Source: Thermoplasmatota archaeon
Lineage (GTDB): Archaea; Thermoplasmatota; Thermoplasmata; Thermoplasmatales; Thermoplasmataceae
DNA: 5,627 bases
Direction of reading: 5' to 3'
Assembly: GCA_023489425.1 (NCBI GenBank)
Contig: JAMDCG010000110.1
Location: 1 to 5,627 of the forward strand
The notes beneath the pieces are model-generated. The model had not been told where the DNA came from and ran no database searches. It worked only from the letters and a program-made list of their open reading frames with translations. The position numbers were made by a program, and so were the translations under genes. Numbering within the stretch: position 1 is the first letter of the stretch; each line of letters starts with the position of its first letter. This document shows positions 1 through 5,620 of the stretch, piece by piece.

Positions 1-44
1 GCTTCAAGTCAAATCAGATATTTGAAAAGAAGGTGTGGGAATGA
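1..44 (+). CDS. 3' end of an upstream gene, possibly glutamate formiminotransferase (partial)
   Basis: Only the last 13 codons are in the window, read in the frame starting at base 3: FKSNQIFEKKVWE followed by TGA at 42-44. That stop overlaps the ATG of the next gene as ATGA, the classic arrangement of a translationally coupled operon pair. The other two frames also reach stops nearby (TGA at 23-25 and 46-48), so the frame is chosen by the overlap and is not certain. The neighbour is a cyclodeaminase, whose usual partner is glutamate formiminotransferase, and the tail (N-Q-I-F-E) loosely resembles my memory of that family's C-terminus. The product call is inference; the existence of a coding tail is somewhat better supported. 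Confidence 0.45.
   Translation, partial: FKSNQIFEKKVWE
31..35 (+). promoter_or_regulatory. Shine-Dalgarno site of the cyclodeaminase gene
   Basis: AGGTG lies five bases before the ATG at 41. It complements the CCTCC/CACCT end of archaeal 16S rRNA. It decides the start: an in-frame GTG at 35 would overlap the site itself and leave no spacer, so ATG at 41 is preferred. Confidence 0.6.
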
Positions 45-673
45 TTGATCTAAATAATTTTATGAGAGAACTTGAATCCTCATCCCCTGCACCAGGTGGT
101 GGATCTGCAGCTGCACTTGTAGGAGCAGTATCTGCCTCTCTCGGTTTGATGGTTTCTCGTTTAACTGAAGGGAAGAAAGGTTACGAAGACCAGCAGGAAG
201 AAATTCGCCGAATAACAAATGAAATGATTGAAGTAAAAGAGCTACTAATGGCAGGAATAGAGGAGGATACGGCATCATTTAATGGGATTGGTGCAGCAAG
301 GAAACTCCCTAAATCTAACGATGAGGAAAAAAGGATCAGAAAGGAAGCAATGGACAGGGCAATGAGAGATGCAATTAGGAGCCCATGGAAGATAGCAATG
401 AACTGCCAGAGAGCAATGAGGCTTAACAGCAGGTTACTGAAAATAGGAAACAGGAACGCATCATCAGACGCCGCAGCAGGTCTCATCATGGCCAAAGCCG
501 CCGCTGACTCTGCACTGCTAAATGTGAGAATAAATCTGAAATACATGAATAATAACTCCTACAGTGAAGAACAGCTACTCAAAATCAAGTTATTCTCTGA
601 AGACTGTGAAACCATTCTCAGGGATTCTCTAAGCCTATTCAACAGGTTGATGGATCCTGAAGGTGAGGCGTAG
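41..673 (+). CDS. Formiminotetrahydrofolate cyclodeaminase (FTCD C-domain/FchA family)
   Basis: Predicted cytosolic enzyme that cyclises 5-formimino-tetrahydrofolate to 5,10-methenyl-tetrahydrofolate with release of ammonia, the last one-carbon step of histidine degradation. From ATG 41 the protein has 210 residues, the size of a stand-alone cyclodeaminase domain (in animals it is fused behind formiminotransferase). Visible family marks are the N-terminal PAPGGGS (16-22), an acidic EED segment (75-77), the segment RKLPKSNDEEK (87-97), GNRNASSDAAAG (136-147) and NVRINL (161-166). The fold is all-helical and no signal peptide or membrane segment is seen. It overlaps an upstream coding tail by 4 nt and ends one base before the dehydratase ATG. 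Its closest alternative is methenyl-tetrahydrofolate cyclohydrolase (FchA), which shares this fold. The family is sure, the exact reaction less so. Confidence 0.87.
   Translation: MIDLNNFMRELESSSPAPGGGSAAALVGAVSASLGLMVSRLTEGKKGYEDQQEEIRRITNEMIEVKELLMAGIEEDTASFNGIGAARKLPKSNDEEKRIRKEAMDRAMRDAIRSPWKIAMNCQRAMRLNSRLLKIGNRNASSDAAAGLIMAKAAADSALLNVRINLKYMNNNSYSEEQLLKIKLFSEDCETILRDSLSLFNRLMDPEGEA
662..666 (+). promoter_or_regulatory. Shine-Dalgarno site of the threonine dehydratase gene
   Basis: GGTGA sits inside the last codons of the cyclodeaminase gene and eight bases before ATG 675. It favours 675 over the in-frame GTG at 663, which lies within the site, and over the next ATG at 693, which is too far away. 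Its position means ribosomes finishing the upstream gene pass directly over it. Confidence 0.65.
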
Positions 674-674
674 T

Positions 675-1901
675 ATGTCAGAAAGTAAACAAATGCCAAC
701 ATTTCAGGACATACAGGATGCGAGAAAATTCCTCAGGGGAAAAACAGAGATTACTCCACTCATGTATTCAAAAACATTTTCAGACATGTTCAATGCACCT
801 ATTTACCTGAAGCTCGAAAACTTTCAGAAGACAGGCTCATTTAAATCCAGAGGTGCGCTTTTCAAGATAAGTATGCTCACCGAAAAAGAAAAGACCGCCG
901 GTGTTGTGGCCTGCAGCGCTGGAAATCATGCGCAGGGGGTAGCTTTTGCTGCCAGGGCAAGTGGAATAAGTTCAAAAATAGTAATGCCTTCCTACACAAT
1001 AAGTGCTAAGATTAACGCTGTGAGGAACTACGGTGCAGAAATACTTCTTCATGGTGATAGTTACGCGGAATCATATCTGGAGGCAAAGAGGATCGCACTG
1101 AGCGAAGGCAGAACATTCATAGATGGATTCAACGACAGGTTCATAATTTCAGGTCAGGGCACCATTGGTCTGGAAATCATTGAACAGTTGCCAGAGGTTG
1201 AAAATGTGATTGTGCCGACGGGAGGTGGGGGACTCATATCTGGTATAGCAATGGCAATAAAGGAATCAGGAAAAACAACCAGGGTTTACGGAGTGCAGAG
1301 CGAGAACTGTGATGCAGTAATTCAGAATCTTTCAGGTGGACCAGTAGTTGGTTCAAGAGGATTCACAATAGCAGATGGAATTGCTGTCCAGAATCCAGGG
1401 GACATGAATATTGAACTGATCAGGAAATATGTGGATAATGTAGTCAGCGTTAACGATGAACAGATGGCATATGCATTATTCAAGTTACTTGAGAGGCAGA
1501 AGATAGTAGTGGAGGCATCAGGAGCAGCACCACTGGCTGCCATTATTTCAGGAAAGATAGACTTAAAAGGAAAACCTACAGTACTGGTAGTTTCAGGAGG
1601 AAATATTGACCTCCTCCTTCTTTCAAAAATAATATTCAAGAGTATGGAAATAGACCTAGGATTGGTAAGGATTGAGTGTAAGATACCTGACAGGCCTGGA
1701 ACACTTCAGAAAATTACATCCTCCATATCCGCGTCAGGAGCAAATATATTTCATGCAGAAGTGGATAACCTTTCTCAGGATACGCCGGTAGGTTACCAGA
1801 ATATTCGGTTCAGTATTAATGTCCGGGACAAGGATCATCTCGATATACTTCTTGAAAGACTAAAAGAATCTGGCTATAAATTTGTCGTAAAATCCGATTG
1901 A
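675..1901 (+). CDS. ilvA: Threonine (serine) ammonia-lyase, PLP-dependent, with C-terminal ACT domain
   Basis: Deaminates L-threonine to 2-oxobutyrate, and probably L-serine to pyruvate, in the cytosol. From ATG 675 it has 408 residues: a fold-type II PLP catalytic domain (about 1-325) and one ACT domain (about 332-405). Visible marks are the Schiff-base lysine K57 in GSFKSRGA, SAGNHAQG (82-88), the PLP-phosphate loop TGGGG (182-186), TIADGIAV (231-238), SGGN (307-310) and, in the ACT domain, DRPGTL (339-344). The length and single ACT domain match the medium form of the enzyme, not the long biosynthetic form with two ACT-like units. ACT domains usually bind an amino acid, so allosteric control is likely, but the ligand cannot be read from sequence. 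It follows the cyclodeaminase by one base, suggesting a catabolic role, although supply of 2-oxobutyrate for isoleucine remains possible. Confidence 0.92.
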   Translation: MSESKQMPTFQDIQDARKFLRGKTEITPLMYSKTFSDMFNAPIYLKLENFQKTGSFKSRGALFKISMLTEKEKTAGVVACSAGNHAQGVAFAARASGISSKIVMPSYTISAKINAVRNYGAEILLHGDSYAESYLEAKRIALSEGRTFIDGFNDRFIISGQGTIGLEIIEQLPEVENVIVPTGGGGLISGIAMAIKESGKTTRVYGVQSENCDAVIQNLSGGPVVGSRGFTIADGIAVQNPGDMNIELIRKYVDNVVSVNDEQMAYALFKLLERQKIVVEASGAAPLAAIISGKIDLKGKPTVLVVSGGNIDLLLLSKIIFKSMEIDLGLVRIECKIPDRPGTLQKITSSISASGANIFHAEVDNLSQDTPVGYQNIRFSINVRDKDHLDILLERLKESGYKFVVKSD

Positions 1902-1936
1902 GTTTCTTTAAACTTTTACATCATATGATCTGATTA

Positions 1937-1942
1937 TTTTTT
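1937..1942 (+). terminator. Possible T-tract terminator after ilvA
   Basis: A run of six T lies 36 bases after the ilvA stop. Archaeal RNA polymerase can terminate at short T-tracts without a hairpin. The tract is the only one of this length in the 100-bp convergent gap (1902-2001). No equivalent T-run is present on the opposite strand for the GTPase gene. Support is by position and composition only. Confidence 0.35.
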
Positions 1943-2001
1943 AATGATGGGAATGACTATATTTCTTAATTTGACTAATTAATTGCTGTGATGGTTGAAG
2001 A

Positions 2002-3090
2002 TCAGAATTTGCTGATTACGGTAACAATATCACCATCTGATACACCGTAGTCAAGGCCAACCCTCATGTCCCTTATTTTTGCAGATTCACTGGTTATTAT
2101 AGCATATCTAAAAGATTCAATCATCTCCCTGCTTATCTTCCTGCAAACTTCCCTTATGGTTGCGCCCTCTGTAAGAACAAGGGGTCTTTCAAAGTCAATA
2201 ACTCCTGCCTTATTCCTGAGAAATACCCTTACAAGATTCAACTCATCATAGAGTGCCTCCTTTAGTTCATCAACTCCTACCTTTGATGATGCAGATACTC
2301 TTATTACCTTACCATATCTTTTCATTGCATCTATCTTACTTTCATCGTGAGGCATATCTATCTTATTAATGACTACAAGTGCCGGTATATAGACAACATT
2401 TCCCCTGAAAAAATCAATAAGGTCATCGTCAGTTATATTCTCCCTTATGTAAAGTTCAAGATTTGTTAGCTTGAATTCCTTGGCAATTGCCTTAATTCTA
2501 TCTTCATTCAGCTCAAGGCTCCTAGGTTTCCTTATCTTTATTCCACCTGTATTCATGCGCTTCATTGAAATGTTTTTTTTCTTCCTGTTTATCACTATAC
2601 CTGATTTTCTCAGTTCCTCTATGATCCTGTCCATTCCCTTGCATTCCACATCAGATATAAGCAGAATAAGATCAACTGCTCTAACCATACTTAACACCTC
2701 TCTTCCTCTGCCAGACCCCAGGGCTGCATTATCTATGATTCCTGGAAGATCGAGGATCTGAATCTGTGTACCCTTGTATTTTAGAGTGCCTGGAATTACT
2801 GTGAGGGTTGTGAATGCGAAATTTCCTACTTCACTTTCTGTTCCTGTAATTGCGTTAAGTAGACTGCTTTTTCCAACATTTGGATAACCAACCAGAGCCA
2901 CGGAAGCATCTCCAGATTTCGGGATGGAAAACCCACCCTTTCCACCAGAATGTCCGGCTTTTTCAGCATCAAGCTGGAGTTTTGCCATCTTGGCTTTAAG
3001 AAGACCGATATGAGATTCTGTTGCCTTGTTATATTTAGTTTTATGAATCTCTTCTTCTATCTCCTTAATTCTATCCTCTATTGTGGTCAA
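2002..3090 (-). CDS. DRG-family (Obg superfamily) GTP-binding protein with TGS domain
   Basis: Archaeal relative of eukaryotic DRG/Rbg GTPases, which associate with ribosomes and translation. It has 362 residues, the usual DRG length, in the usual order. An N-terminal helical segment (1-48) carries NKATESHIGLLKAKMAKL (21-38), close to human DRG1. The G domain has G1 GYPNVGKSS (68-76), the G2 threonines in FTTLT (93-97), G3 DLPG (114-117), G4 NKID (242-245) and G5 SAS (266-268). A DRG-type insertion follows G3, including a basic stretch RKKKN (169-173). A TGS domain spans about 287-361. TTG is the start: an in-frame TAA directly precedes it, a GAGG site sits at proper spacing, and homology to DRG runs to the first residues. 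In the TGS domain the motif I remember as GLDH reads GLDY (345-348), a minor variation. It lies downstream of purA on the same strand but 244 bp away, so it probably has its own promoter. The precise client RNA or ribosomal site is unknown. Confidence 0.93.
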   Translation of the reverse strand: MTTIEDRIKEIEEEIHKTKYNKATESHIGLLKAKMAKLQLDAEKAGHSGGKGGFSIPKSGDASVALVGYPNVGKSSLLNAITGTESEVGNFAFTTLTVIPGTLKYKGTQIQILDLPGIIDNAALGSGRGREVLSMVRAVDLILLISDVECKGMDRIIEELRKSGIVINRKKKNISMKRMNTGGIKIRKPRSLELNEDRIKAIAKEFKLTNLELYIRENITDDDLIDFFRGNVVYIPALVVINKIDMPHDESKIDAMKRYGKVIRVSASSKVGVDELKEALYDELNLVRVFLRNKAGVIDFERPLVLTEGATIREVCRKISREMIESFRYAIITSESAKIRDMRVGLDYGVSDGDIVTVISKF

Positions 3091-3096
3091 TTATTT

Positions 3097-3102
3097 TCCT
3101 CT
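3097..3102 (-). promoter_or_regulatory. Shine-Dalgarno site supporting a TTG start of the GTPase
   Basis: On the - strand AGAGGA lies six bases before TTG (3090-3088). The frame is closed by TAA (3093-3091) immediately upstream, so no earlier start exists. The first in-frame ATG is at residue 35 and would delete the conserved N-terminal helix. This makes TTG the best start. Confidence 0.6.
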
Positions 3103-3124
3103 TTAAATATCAAATTCCATACAA

Positions 3125-3174
3125 AGAAAGTTCCTGAATCTTACATCATCACGGAAGCATTTCAGCAACTTTCT
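3125..3174 (-). promoter_or_regulatory. Imperfect inverted repeat (possible leader hairpin or operator) upstream of the GTPase
   Basis: Bases 3125-3138 pair with 3161-3174 in 13 of 14 positions, the exception being C3133 opposite C3166, around a 22-base loop. It lies 34 bases upstream of the TTG start. If transcribed with the GTPase it forms a strong hairpin in the 5' leader; if not, it could be a protein-binding site with half-sites centred about 36 bp apart. The loop segment ACGGAA (3151-3156) is also complementary to TTCCGT (3183-3188) outside the stem. The complementarity is seen directly; any function is inference. Confidence 0.45.
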
Positions 3175-3324
3175 ACTACGATTTCCGTATAATGGTTAAT
3201 GTATTAATTTATCTTTTTATTGTAGAGCATTTTTCCATGCAAACATTCTCAATTTATTGAAACGAAGAGGGTAAAATGTTTTTAAAAAATTTTCTTATAT
3301 GGATTTAGTTTTCTTCATTGGTGT

Positions 3325-3331
3325 AAAAAAA
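3325..3331 (-). terminator. T7 terminator downstream of purA
   Basis: Seven A on the + strand give a T7 run on the - strand, beginning three bases after the purA TAA stop. A T6 run (3284-3289) further downstream could act as a backup. T-runs of this kind are intrinsic terminators in archaea, and there is no GC-rich hairpin. Confidence 0.5.
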
Positions 3332-3334
3332 TAA

Positions 3335-4609
3335 TTATTTCTTTATTATAGTGCTCTCCCTTATCTTTCCTATAGATATGATCCTTACCGGCTTTCCACA
3401 TAGCGTTTCTACTGTTTCAATGTAATTCTTCATCTCGGGTGGCACACTTTTATAACCAGTTTCAACAATATGTTCGATCTCAGATTCCTTAAGTTTTCCC
3501 CAGCTATCCATGTGTATATATTGAGGTTCTGCCATATCGTAACCCATTAAAACGTTCATTGGATTCATTACTTCCGGTCTATAAGATTTACATATGGAAA
3601 TTTCCTTAAAAGTTCCAAGAACGTCAAGTTTAGTGATTGAGAGTTCATCAACATCGTTTAGTTCAGATGCATACTTCACAAGAGGAATATCCAGCCATCC
3701 AACTCTTCTTGGTCTGCCAGTGGTTGTACCATATTCAGCACCAGCCTCCCTGAGACGGTCTGCATCAGTTCCACTTAGCTCTGTGGGAAACGGCCCCTCA
3801 CCAACCCTGGAAGTATAGGATTTTATTACACCAATTATCCTGCTTATTTTTCTTAGTGAAACTCCAGAACCAGTATGTATAGCGCCAGAAATTGTATTTG
3901 ATGAGGTAACATAGGGATATGATCCAAAATCAATGTCTAGCATTGTTCCGTGACCACCCTCAAAAACCATCTCTTCTCCACTATTCACGCAGTCAAATAG
4001 AAATGATTCAGTTCTTGTTACATAATCTTTGACCTGTGGCCAGAAGCCAGCAAGTTCAATGGCGAGCTGATTTAGTTTTTCCTCCGATTGATATTCAGTT
4101 CCCCTTAGCTCGGATTCCCTCATTCTTGAAATGAGAGAAAGCTTCTGTTTGACAACATTTATATCCTTCAGGTCTCCTATTCTGATACCATTTCTTGAAT
4201 ATTTCTCTTCATAGGTTGGGCCTATTCCATGGGATGTGGTTCCTATCTTGCTTGCACCACGCATCTCCTCCTGAGCCTTGTCCATTGCCTTATGAAGTTT
4301 TGTAACAACATTAGCGGCTGAACTTATGAGTATTTTCAGTCTTGGATTTTCTGGTAGTATGGTCTTAATCTCTGCAATAAGTGCTTCAGGATCTATGACC
4401 ATACCATTTCCAAGAACAATTGTTTTAGATCGAAGAGAACCTGCAGGAAGGAGATGAAACTTGAATGTACCCTTACTGGTGACGACTGTATGTCCGGCAT
4501 TTGTACCGCCATTATATCTTACCATAATTGAATCCTTTCCGGAAACAAAATCAGTTATCTTTCCCTTCCCCTCGTCACCAAACTGCAATCCAAGTACAAG
4601 GCTTCTCAT
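3335..4609 (-). CDS. purA: Adenylosuccinate synthetase
   Basis: Couples IMP and L-aspartate with GTP hydrolysis to make adenylosuccinate, the first committed step from IMP to AMP; cytosolic, normally a dimer. Its 424 residues match the family. Catalytic and binding marks, with E. coli numbers in brackets: GDEGKGK 11-17 with catalytic D12 (D13), NAGH 37-40 with H40 (H41), GTT 123-125 with T125 (T129), R139 (R143, which reaches the partner subunit's IMP), YPYVTSSNT 231-239, TTTGRPRR 295-302 with R299 and R301 (R303, R305), and the guanine-specificity motif TKLD 326-329 (D333). One deviation stands out: FEGGHGT has His220 where the family normally has Gln (Q224), an IMP-contacting position. Start ATG 4609 places the conserved first strand at residues 3-8. 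No clear Shine-Dalgarno precedes it, so the mRNA may be leaderless. Confidence 0.96.
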   Translation of the reverse strand: MRSLVLGLQFGDEGKGKITDFVSGKDSIMVRYNGGTNAGHTVVTSKGTFKFHLLPAGSLRSKTIVLGNGMVIDPEALIAEIKTILPENPRLKILISSAANVVTKLHKAMDKAQEEMRGASKIGTTSHGIGPTYEEKYSRNGIRIGDLKDINVVKQKLSLISRMRESELRGTEYQSEEKLNQLAIELAGFWPQVKDYVTRTESFLFDCVNSGEEMVFEGGHGTMLDIDFGSYPYVTSSNTISGAIHTGSGVSLRKISRIIGVIKSYTSRVGEGPFPTELSGTDADRLREAGAEYGTTTGRPRRVGWLDIPLVKYASELNDVDELSITKLDVLGTFKEISICKSYRPEVMNPMNVLMGYDMAEPQYIHMDSWGKLKESEIEHIVETGYKSVPPEMKNYIETVETLCGKPVRIISIGKIRESTIIKK

Positions 4610-4636
4610 AGTTTTTCAATGGAATTTGTTTCATCT

Positions 4637-4644
4637 ATTAATTA
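4637..4644 (-). promoter_or_regulatory. Possible TATA box for purA
   Basis: On the - strand TAATTAAT lies 28-35 bases before the purA ATG, preceded by an AAAGG run that could serve as the BRE. That spacing would start transcription at or just before the ATG, in keeping with the lack of a ribosome-binding site. The box is a weak match to the archaeal consensus and the gap is AT-rich, so the support is modest. Confidence 0.35.
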
Positions 4645-4664
4645 CCTTTGCTAAGAAATGATGG

Positions 4665-4677
4665 AAAAAATTATAGA
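4665..4677 (+). promoter_or_regulatory. Possible BRE/TATA box for the kinase gene
   Basis: An A6 run (4665-4670) is followed by TTATAGA (4671-4677). A start site about 25 bases downstream would fall near 4699, just ahead of the GGTGA ribosome-binding site and 14 bases before the ATG. It shares the 103-bp divergent gap with the purA promoter. Confidence 0.4.
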
Positions 4678-4700
4678 TCGGGATGAATAGGAAAAAAACA

Positions 4701-4705
4701 GGTGA
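4701..4705 (+). promoter_or_regulatory. Shine-Dalgarno site of the kinase gene
   Basis: GGTGA lies seven bases before ATG 4713, the same motif as the one used before the dehydratase gene. It supports 4713 over the next in-frame ATG at 4722. Confidence 0.65.
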
Positions 4706-4712
4706 ACTTTGA

Positions 4713-5597
4713 ATGGAAGATATGCTGGATAAAGATTTTATAAAGCTCATAGAGAACAGTTTTCCTGAAATTAGAATAAACAAGTTTTCCAGTCTAGATT
4801 ATGGATGGAACAATCATGTAATAGTTGTAAATGATGAAATTGTTTTTAGGATTCCAAGGAACAAGGGGAATGAATCAATTCTTAAAAACGAGGTGAATCT
4901 TCTAAAGATTCTTCAAAAGTGCCCATTCAGCATTCCAGATTATATCTATCTGAACACGAATCCCATATTTTTTGGTGGATATAGGATGATTCATGGCGAC
5001 TATCTAAACAATGCAGGAAAACTTGGAAAGGGATTGATCAGCGATTTTCTATCTCTGAGGACATTTCTGGATACAATAGGATCAGATGACGTTAGGAGGA
5101 CGGGTTTGCCTGTTTACAACTATAAAAAATGGGTTGAGGGACAGGGGGAGAGGATAGAAAAATATAAACTTTCCCTCAATGAAATAATGCCTGAGAAGTT
5201 CTTAAGTGCAGTGAAGGAAAAATGGTACGAAGTTTCTGAAGACATGGAACAATTGGATATGGGACTGATTCATGGTGATCTTTACAGGAAGAATGTTATA
5301 ATATCCGAAAATCATAGAAAAATAAGAGGCATAATAGATTGGAGTGATTCAGCTTACGGAGATCGTGCGCTGGATTTCGCGGCATTTGGATATGATTTTC
5401 CGCTAAAGGAAAACCTCCATATGCTTCAGGCACAGAAGGATCAATTTGCAGTAAGAGCCATGAAAAGAATCATTTTTTACAGAAATACAGACGGATTCTA
5501 TCTGGCTCACTACCTTGCAAAAACAGGAAGAAGAAAGGAGGCAGAAATGGAATGCAGAAATATTGTCAGTATATGGAAGAAATATGGCTGGTATTAA
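4713..5597 (+). CDS. Aminoglycoside phosphotransferase (APH)-fold small-molecule kinase, substrate unknown
   Basis: A 294-residue cytosolic protein of the APH/choline-kinase superfamily, which transfers phosphate from ATP or GTP to a hydroxyl of a small molecule. The N-lobe has GWNNHVIVVND (31-41) and VFRIPR (44-49), where Arg stands where many kinases have the ATP-binding Lys; I recall FRFPR-type sequences in several APH subfamilies. E60 is a candidate helix-C glutamate. The C-lobe carries the Brenner motif HGDLYRKN (187-194), with catalytic D189 and N194, and the metal-binding IIDW (207-210, D209), followed by the typical GDRALDFA (216-223). A look-alike HGD (94-96) lies where the lobe hinge is expected and is probably not catalytic. 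The gene is divergent from purA and shows no composition shift. The fold is confident. Antibiotic resistance should not be assumed, since metabolite, sugar or amino-alcohol kinases share the fold. Confidence 0.85.
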   Translation: MEDMLDKDFIKLIENSFPEIRINKFSSLDYGWNNHVIVVNDEIVFRIPRNKGNESILKNEVNLLKILQKCPFSIPDYIYLNTNPIFFGGYRMIHGDYLNNAGKLGKGLISDFLSLRTFLDTIGSDDVRRTGLPVYNYKKWVEGQGERIEKYKLSLNEIMPEKFLSAVKEKWYEVSEDMEQLDMGLIHGDLYRKNVIISENHRKIRGIIDWSDSAYGDRALDFAAFGYDFPLKENLHMLQAQKDQFAVRAMKRIIFYRNTDGFYLAHYLAKTGRRKEAEMECRNIVSIWKKYGWY

Positions 5598-5620
5598 TAT
5601 CTTAATATTGAATATTAATA
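5592..5620. repeat. AT-only inverted repeat at the 3' end of the kinase gene
   Basis: TATTAATAT (5592-5600) and ATATTAATA (5612-5620) are perfect 9-bp reverse complements around an 11-base loop, overlapping the stop codon. An alternative palindrome also fits: TTAATATT (5602-5609) and AATATTAA (5611-5618) around a single G. It could aid termination or be part of the next promoter, but low-complexity AT sequence makes such repeats easy to obtain by chance. Confidence 0.4.

Larger units (their letters stand above)
3091..3334. other. Intergenic region between the GTPase and purA
   Basis: This 244-bp AT-rich gap between two - strand genes shows no credible small gene. The - strand reading frames I followed from ATGs end within ten codons. 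From the purA side it holds a T7 tract (3325-3331) and a second T6 tract (3284-3289) on the - strand, then a 7-bp inverted repeat (3241-3247 with 3275-3281). An AT-rich stretch around 3190-3215 could hold the GTPase promoter, and the long inverted repeat (3125-3174) and ribosome site follow. No single TATA box stands out. The TATA-like run at 3103-3110 is too close to the start codon to serve it. Confidence 0.5.

Noticed and set aside
350..430. Repeated GCAATG-like words in the cyclodeaminase gene that could look like direct repeats.
   Set aside because: Spacing is irregular and the words encode Ala-Met pairs in an amphipathic helical segment of the protein. They are coding-driven.
2572..2578. 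In-frame A AAA AAC slippery heptamer within an A8 run of the GTPase coding strand, which could promote -1 frameshifting.
   Set aside because: The -1 frame meets a stop after about 16 codons, giving a truncated G domain. The zero frame encodes a complete, conserved DRG protein, and no downstream stimulatory structure was evident. Lys-Lys-Asn codons in AT-rich DNA make this motif by chance.
3103..3110. TATA-like ATATTTAA on the - strand just before the GTPase start.
   Set aside because: It is only about 16 bases upstream of TTG. A start site 22-27 bases downstream would fall within the coding region and lose the conserved N-terminus.
3146..3152. GTGATGA on the - strand matches the C box of archaeal C/D guide RNAs, with a CTGA nearby.
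   Set aside because: The CTGA lies before, not after, the C box, and no second C or D box falls at guide spacing. The motif is also inside the inverted repeat loop, so a C/D sRNA is not supported.
2950..3192. A + strand 80-codon open frame running out of the GTPase gene into the gap.
   Set aside because: It lies mostly antisense to a strongly conserved gene, has no ribosome site or recognisable domain, and reads as a shadow of the opposite strand.
4461..4661. A + strand open frame antisense to the start of purA and reaching into the divergent gap.
   Set aside because: It overlaps the PurA N-terminus antisense, including the P-loop-like region, and its composition follows the opposite strand. 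There is no promoter or ribosome site.
4992..5000. A second HGD motif in the kinase (residues 94-96) that might suggest a duplicated active site.
   Set aside because: It falls where the inter-lobe hinge is expected in APH proteins, and it lacks the following Asn of the Brenner motif. The full HGDLYRKN is at 187-194.
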